This document shows, in pieces, positions 60,101 to 64,000 of a DNA stretch of 64,000 nt (position 1 is its first letter; each line of letters begins with the position of its first letter). Both the position numbers and the translations under genes were made by a program. The stretch is from Rostratula benghalensis (taxonomy: Eukaryota > Chordata > Aves > Charadriiformes > Rostratulidae). The stretch spans positions 8,265,031 to 8,329,030 of the forward strand of contig VXAI01000015.1 of assembly GCA_013399305.1 (NCBI GenBank), in the 5' to 3' direction. The notes beneath the pieces are model-generated. The model ran no database searches. It was not told where the DNA came from and saw only the letters and a list, made by a program, of their open reading frames with translations.

Positions 60101-62227
60101 CTCCTTCATGAAGCTGTAGATCTCGCTCACCGGGAGACTGCCCGTTTTGCTGTTCTTCAGCGCCATGGCAATCAAACAACTGGAGGACAGAGAAACACGG
60201 GAAATACCAGCAGGCTGCACATTCTCGGCCATCGTTCTGGTCTGGCAACCTCCGAGCCATCTCGTGAGACACAAACAGGGGGGCTGAGCAGGGGATCACC
60301 GCTCTCAAGTGCTCAGAAGTCACCCTGTGATCCTCCAGATCTTACTCCTCCTCTCTGATCTACCTGTACGCTGATGCCCAGGAACTACTTTGCTTTTCCA
60401 CCCCTGCTGCCCCTCGGAGGCAGCTTCCACAGAACTCCTGGCTGGGTGACGGGGGTTTTGTTCCCCTCGAAAAGGTCTCACCCACTCTTGTGCTACCTGC
60501 AGCGTTACAGTCATCCCAGGGCGGGCTGGGGGCTGGGGGCTGTTCTGCTCCCTACTCACCTGTAGGAATAGATGGGTTTGGGGTAATGCTTCGGGTGCAG
60601 TTCGGGGGCAGAGTGAGGAGCCAGGCGTGGCTGAGGATAGTGTGGCTGAGTCCCGTAGGCTGTGGTGTAGATCGCTGCCGGGTTACACTGCGTGCAGAAG
60701 GAAAAGAAGGAAAACATGGGATGCAAAACGTCCGTGGGCACGTAGGTGTAGGGGTGTTTTATTGGTTTGCTTTCTGAGAGGGTTCTAGACATGACCTTGG
60801 CAGGTAGTTCAGGGCACAGACGACAAGCAAATAACAGTACCTGCTGCGTGTTCTGTGCCAGGGCAAACACTTGCTGTGGAGGAGGAGGAGGAGGAGGAGG
60901 AAAGAGTTGCTGCTGTGTTTGCAAACTGGGAGACGGCTGCCCACCTACGGCGTACTGGCTCATCTGCTGAGATAAAGGCAGACGTCTCAGCCTTGAAATC
61001 ACCAACATCCCTCCCCTGAGAAGTGTCGCAATAATAAGCCATCGAGGCCTGCTCTTACGTTTGCTCCGTGTGTTGAAAGAGAATTGAGTCCCAGGACGGC
61101 CTGTGGCAGGCTGGCCTGGGCATGAATCATTGCTCCAGGTGCTCCCGTCGAGTGCACGGCGCCGGAGAGGGGACCTGGTTTGGAGAGAGCAAAGGGGACG
61201 AGTGTTCTCAGGGAAGTACACTTGGGAAAAGAGAGCTGGCATTTCTTTTTGACAGAGGTGGTTGAGCACAGCTAAGCCCTGGAGTGGATAATCACACCTC
61301 CCCCTGCCTTTCCATCCCAAAAGGACCCCGAGCCTTCCACAAATGGCTAAGCTGACATCAGCCGCTTCTGCAACTCCTTATGCAGGGAAGGAAAGATGAC
61401 GGCTGTTTAACAGCCCACAGGGGTGTTACAGACACTGTACCTCATAAAAGAAAAAAACAAAACAAACCCCCCAAAACAACCACGGTCAGCACTCTGCAAA
61501 CTCCAGCAGGATTTCTGCCCCGAAGAAGCAAGCTGATGCGCTGCGCTCCTCCTGCGGAAGGCCCTGGGGAACAAGTGTGTTTACCTACAGGATGTTCACA
61601 AAGGAAGGACAGACACCCAGTGAACACATGCTGCAAGTCCTTATGGAGCAAACGGGTATGGGGTAAGCAAGACACTCTTGGGTTTATCAATGTTGAAACA
61701 AACGGGAAAGACTAATTACCTAATTTCAAAGCTGTTGAAAACCTCTGAAATGCCAGCCTGAAATACCTGGGCCCAAGTTCACACGACAGGGCACCAGCAA
61801 CTACCCCCGAGCAGAGAAGCCAATCGGTTCCTAAGATCTCTGTTGTGGCTGACAGGGCTCTGAGCCTCTTGAAATGAAGGAAATGTGTCAGGAACAGCCT
61901 TATCAGAAGACAACGGGCACCAGGCCCTCTGACAGGAAGCGAAATGTAAGGCACTTAAAAGGAATCTCCAAATAGGAAAGCCAGGCTGGGGGTGGGAGGG
62001 GAAGAAAGGAGGCAGGAGGCCGTGTGCTTTGAAGAGCAGTTATTTCCCATCCTCACAGGTTACCTGTCTGTGGCAGCATCGCATTCTGGGCACCGAGGCT
62101 AAAATCCATCCTGCCACTGGCCATCTGCTGTAACCGAGGAACATCCACAGACGTCAGCCATGACAGGGACTGCAAGTCACCGGGGAGGTCATCTTCACTC
62201 AGCTGGGAGGGGTCAGACGCCAAGAGT
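57142..62227 (-). CDS. FOXN4: FOXN4, forkhead box N4 transcription factor (3' eight coding exons; 5' end beyond the right edge)
   Basis: Forkhead factor known for specifying retinal amacrine/horizontal cells and spinal V2b interneurons. Exons in transcript order: 62227-62064, 61174-61059, 60966-60841, 60687-60560, 60179-60083, 59993-59786, 58629-58243, 57386-57142 (stop TGA). About 489 codons are visible and phases join throughout. The first visible exon reads [19 protein letters not shown]. The forkhead DNA-binding domain spans three exons, from [13 protein letters not shown] through [19 protein letters not shown] to [20 protein letters not shown]. The recognition helix is intact. The C-terminal activation region includes [20 protein letters not shown] and ends GNKPIPLL. 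The exon encoding the N-terminal ~27 residues was not found up to position 64000. Confidence 0.95.
57550..57680 (+). mobile_element. CR1 LINE 3' fragment (plus orientation)
   Basis: Reads GGAAGTGGTGGGGTCACCAT and continues to TGGTTGGACTCCATGATCTA, ending CGATTCTTTGATTCTG. This is the sense strand of a CR1 3' end with the ATTCT-type terminal repeat. It lies in the last FOXN4 intron (57387-58242). Confidence 0.88.
57795..58045 (-). mobile_element. CR1 LINE 3' fragment (minus orientation)
   Basis: Starts ACTCACAGAATCACAGACTC and includes GATTGGAAGGGACCTTGAAA, GGAGACTCCACCACCTCTCT and GAAGAAGTTTTTCCTCATAT. It is the reverse complement of an avian CR1 3' end, about 250 bp, in the last FOXN4 intron. 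The left boundary is clear; the right one is approximate. Confidence 0.9.
58698..58922 (-). mobile_element. CR1 LINE 3' fragment (minus orientation)
   Basis: Starts TTTCATAGAATCATGGAATG followed by GTTTGGGTTGAAGGAGACCT, and ends near CCGAGGAGTTTCTCCCC. A third CR1 3' end, in the FOXN4 intron between 58630 and 59785, of a GC-richer variant than the one at 57795. Confidence 0.9.
60878..60903. repeat. FOXN4: (GGA)n run encoding a poly-proline tract in FOXN4
   Basis: A coding GGA/CCT-type trinucleotide run in exon 60966-60841. On the minus strand it gives eight prolines in [15 protein letters not shown]. Human FOXN4, as I recall it, has PQFPLPPGAQQ here, so the proline run looks expanded. Confidence 0.85.
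60961..60968 (-). other. FOXN4: NAGNAG tandem splice acceptor in FOXN4
   Basis: On the minus strand the acceptor reads CTCAGCAG before ATGAGC. Either AG can be used without changing the frame, giving Gln-Met-Ser (exon from 60966) or Met-Ser (exon from 60963). Confidence 0.8.
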
Positions 62228-64000
62228 CTGCAAAAGAGCAGGAAAGGTTAGCAGGGAGAGGAGGGGCTGCCTCACCAGCCCTGGTAAGACTGGGATGCCA
62301 AAGCTCACGTAGTGTCAGGCTGGAATTCTGCTTGCGGAGTTCAGGGGCGGCCTTTGGCTTCACCACTGGCTGCTCACTGCTTCCCTTTGCCTAATCGTGT
62401 GTTCCTTCATACAGCTGGAAAGGTTTTGGTAAAGAAAACTTCTCATGCAGTATTTATAGGGGGGAAAAAAGGCCTAAGAACCCATAAGAAGAGACACTGC
62501 CCAGAAAGAAAACCAAAGCTGGTTCATAATTTTCACGTTTGTCAGAAATCGGCACTTGCTTGGCCTTGGGGTAGAGGAAAGCTGTCAGGATTTTTAACCT
62601 GACAATTTTGTATTCACCTTGAAATCCGGTGACCAGCCAGCCTTGGAAGGAGCTTCTGTGCCTGGCTCCTCAGGGACCTGTGTTTGCTGCTGGCCTGGAC
62701 ACCAGGAGAGGACTTTTCCCTCTCCCGCATCCCCTCGGTAGGGAGGGAGCAGCGGAGAGCTGCTGCGTAAAGCACTGGACAGAATGAACCACTGATCTCT
62801 TCCATCCAGATCTGTGAAGTTATTGGTGCTTAACAAGGAGCTGGGAAGCACATGAAACATTTTTTTTTTTTTTTTAGATGTTTTTTGACATACTAAAGGA
62901 TCGGAAGGAAAAGCTGGTGACTGAATGCACAGTGACACCCAGCCAGCCTTCAGCAAGAAGGCTCCATCCCAGCGGGTGTGTTTGGCTTCTGACAGAGGGC
63001 CTGGGACAAAAGGGAAATATCAGGATATATTTACAGTACTCAAAAATTCCTGAGTGGGCAAAACTCCCATTATAGTCAGTAGAAGAACTATTGCAAACGA
63101 AGGGCTCGACTACCTTGATTTATTTTAAGCAGTCTTAGAGAAGTCAGGGGTATCCTGAGGGGTAAAGCAGTCATTAGAACCTGTCAGGAGGTTATCATCA
63201 GAGACCCAGCGTAAATCCAAAGGGATTCAGGTCTGGGAAAAGGTCTTTCTCTTTCAGAAGAACAGGGTTTAGTTGGATGTAGCTGATTTTGCTTTTGAAA
63301 CAAGGGCTTTAAAGAGCTCTCTGACAGATACATGGAAGCCAGCTGCGTGGTACTAATGCCTGCCCGTTGCCAAATGACGATGCAGAAGCCTTAAATAAAT
63401 CTGGTGGCTCCCTGAAGCACCTTTTATGTTTTACACCATTCTAAAGCAGCTTAAAAGAACAGGCCAGAACTCTAGTGCCCGGCTGCCCAGGAGCTTTCAG
63501 CTCCTCTATTCATGATTTCCAGAAACACGCAGCAAAGTTCCCTAAACTATTATCTGGAAGATCTTTAAAGCGGAATGCAATGTATTTGTTTGTAAAAAGA
63601 TTCTGAAAAGAAGAAAAGAAATCCGACACATGACCAGGAGCCAAAAGCTCCAATCCTGGCCAAAAGACATCTTCAAACCTCTCTCCCAGCCTACCCTGTT
63701 TTCTTTCTCCTACTGTAGTTACAGCGCAATAATTAGCATTGCCATGGTTACCGCTGTTCAGTTATTTTGTGAGGCCTGGGCCTTACTTAAATACATAAAA
63801 AGACTTATCAGGTGACGGGCTCTCCCGGCCCGGAGATTGGCTGGGTTGGAAGTAAACAAGAGCATTAAATGATTTGAAAACTGGGCAGGCTCATGGCGTT
63901 TGCAACAGTTGGGCCCATTCACGGGGGAAGCCGATAACCCATTGTGCGGCCAACGACTGCTGCCCGGTGGCACGTGGCCTCGATTGTTTTGGGGGATTCT
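62228..64000. other. FOXN4: 5' FOXN4 intron, no exon seen
   Basis: No sequence resembling the FOXN4 N-terminus, and no other gene. The T-run near 62861-62875 is the only simple repeat noticed. Confidence 0.6.

Noticed and set aside
1..64000. Prokaryotic-type features (operons, CRISPR, insertion sequences), tRNA or rRNA genes, or a new gene system
   Set aside because: The window is intron-rich vertebrate DNA with six known genes. No repeat-spacer array, structural RNA gene or unexplained coding cluster was found.

Overview
This is vertebrate nuclear DNA, almost certainly from a bird. Genes are split into many small exons with GT-AG introns. The dispersed repeats are 5'-truncated CR1 LINE tails, typical of birds and other sauropsids. 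Introns are compact: a 52-exon ACACB coding region fits in 24 kb. The gene order SVOP(-) / USP30(+) / ALKBH2(-) / UNG(+) / ACACB(+) / FOXN4(-) matches, from memory, the order on human 12q24.11. I cannot name the species.

Layout. 70-4279 (-): the first two coding exons of SVOP, a synaptic-vesicle transporter-like protein; the rest lies beyond the left edge. 7304-17928 (+): complete USP30, a mitochondrial deubiquitinase, 13 coding exons, 511 aa. 21865-23091 (-): complete ALKBH2, a DNA-alkylation dioxygenase, 3 coding exons, 237 aa. 23390-26852 (+): complete UNG, uracil-DNA glycosylase, with separate nuclear (297 aa) and mitochondrial (301 aa) starts. 28155-28965: an 811-base assembly gap. 29332-53525 (+): complete coding region of ACACB, acetyl-CoA carboxylase 2, 52 coding exons, 2380 aa. 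57142-62227 (-): eight 3' coding exons of FOXN4, a forkhead transcription factor; its 5' end lies beyond the right edge. Exon boundaries were read by hand from homology, splice signals and reading phase. The phases close correctly for every complete gene.

Arrangement. ALKBH2 and UNG are both DNA-repair genes and are divergent, with 298 bp between their start codons. That gap carries a perfect 12-bp E2F-type palindrome. USP30/ALKBH2 and ACACB/FOXN4 are convergent pairs. CpG-rich promoters lie at SVOP (about 4280-4640), USP30 (about 7080-7480) and ALKBH2/UNG (about 22850-24300). Four CR1 fragments were found: one upstream of USP30 and three in FOXN4 introns.

I found no new biological system; this is a conserved vertebrate gene block. 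The items worth a second look are local. They include two short introns (ALKBH2 intron 2 and ACACB intron 16) that are open and a multiple of three in length, and a USP30 splice donor inside a tetranucleotide repeat. Others are an acceptor in UNG that also reads as a donor, a GC-AG intron in ACACB, a NAGNAG acceptor in FOXN4, and an altered residue beside the biotin-carrying lysine of ACACB.
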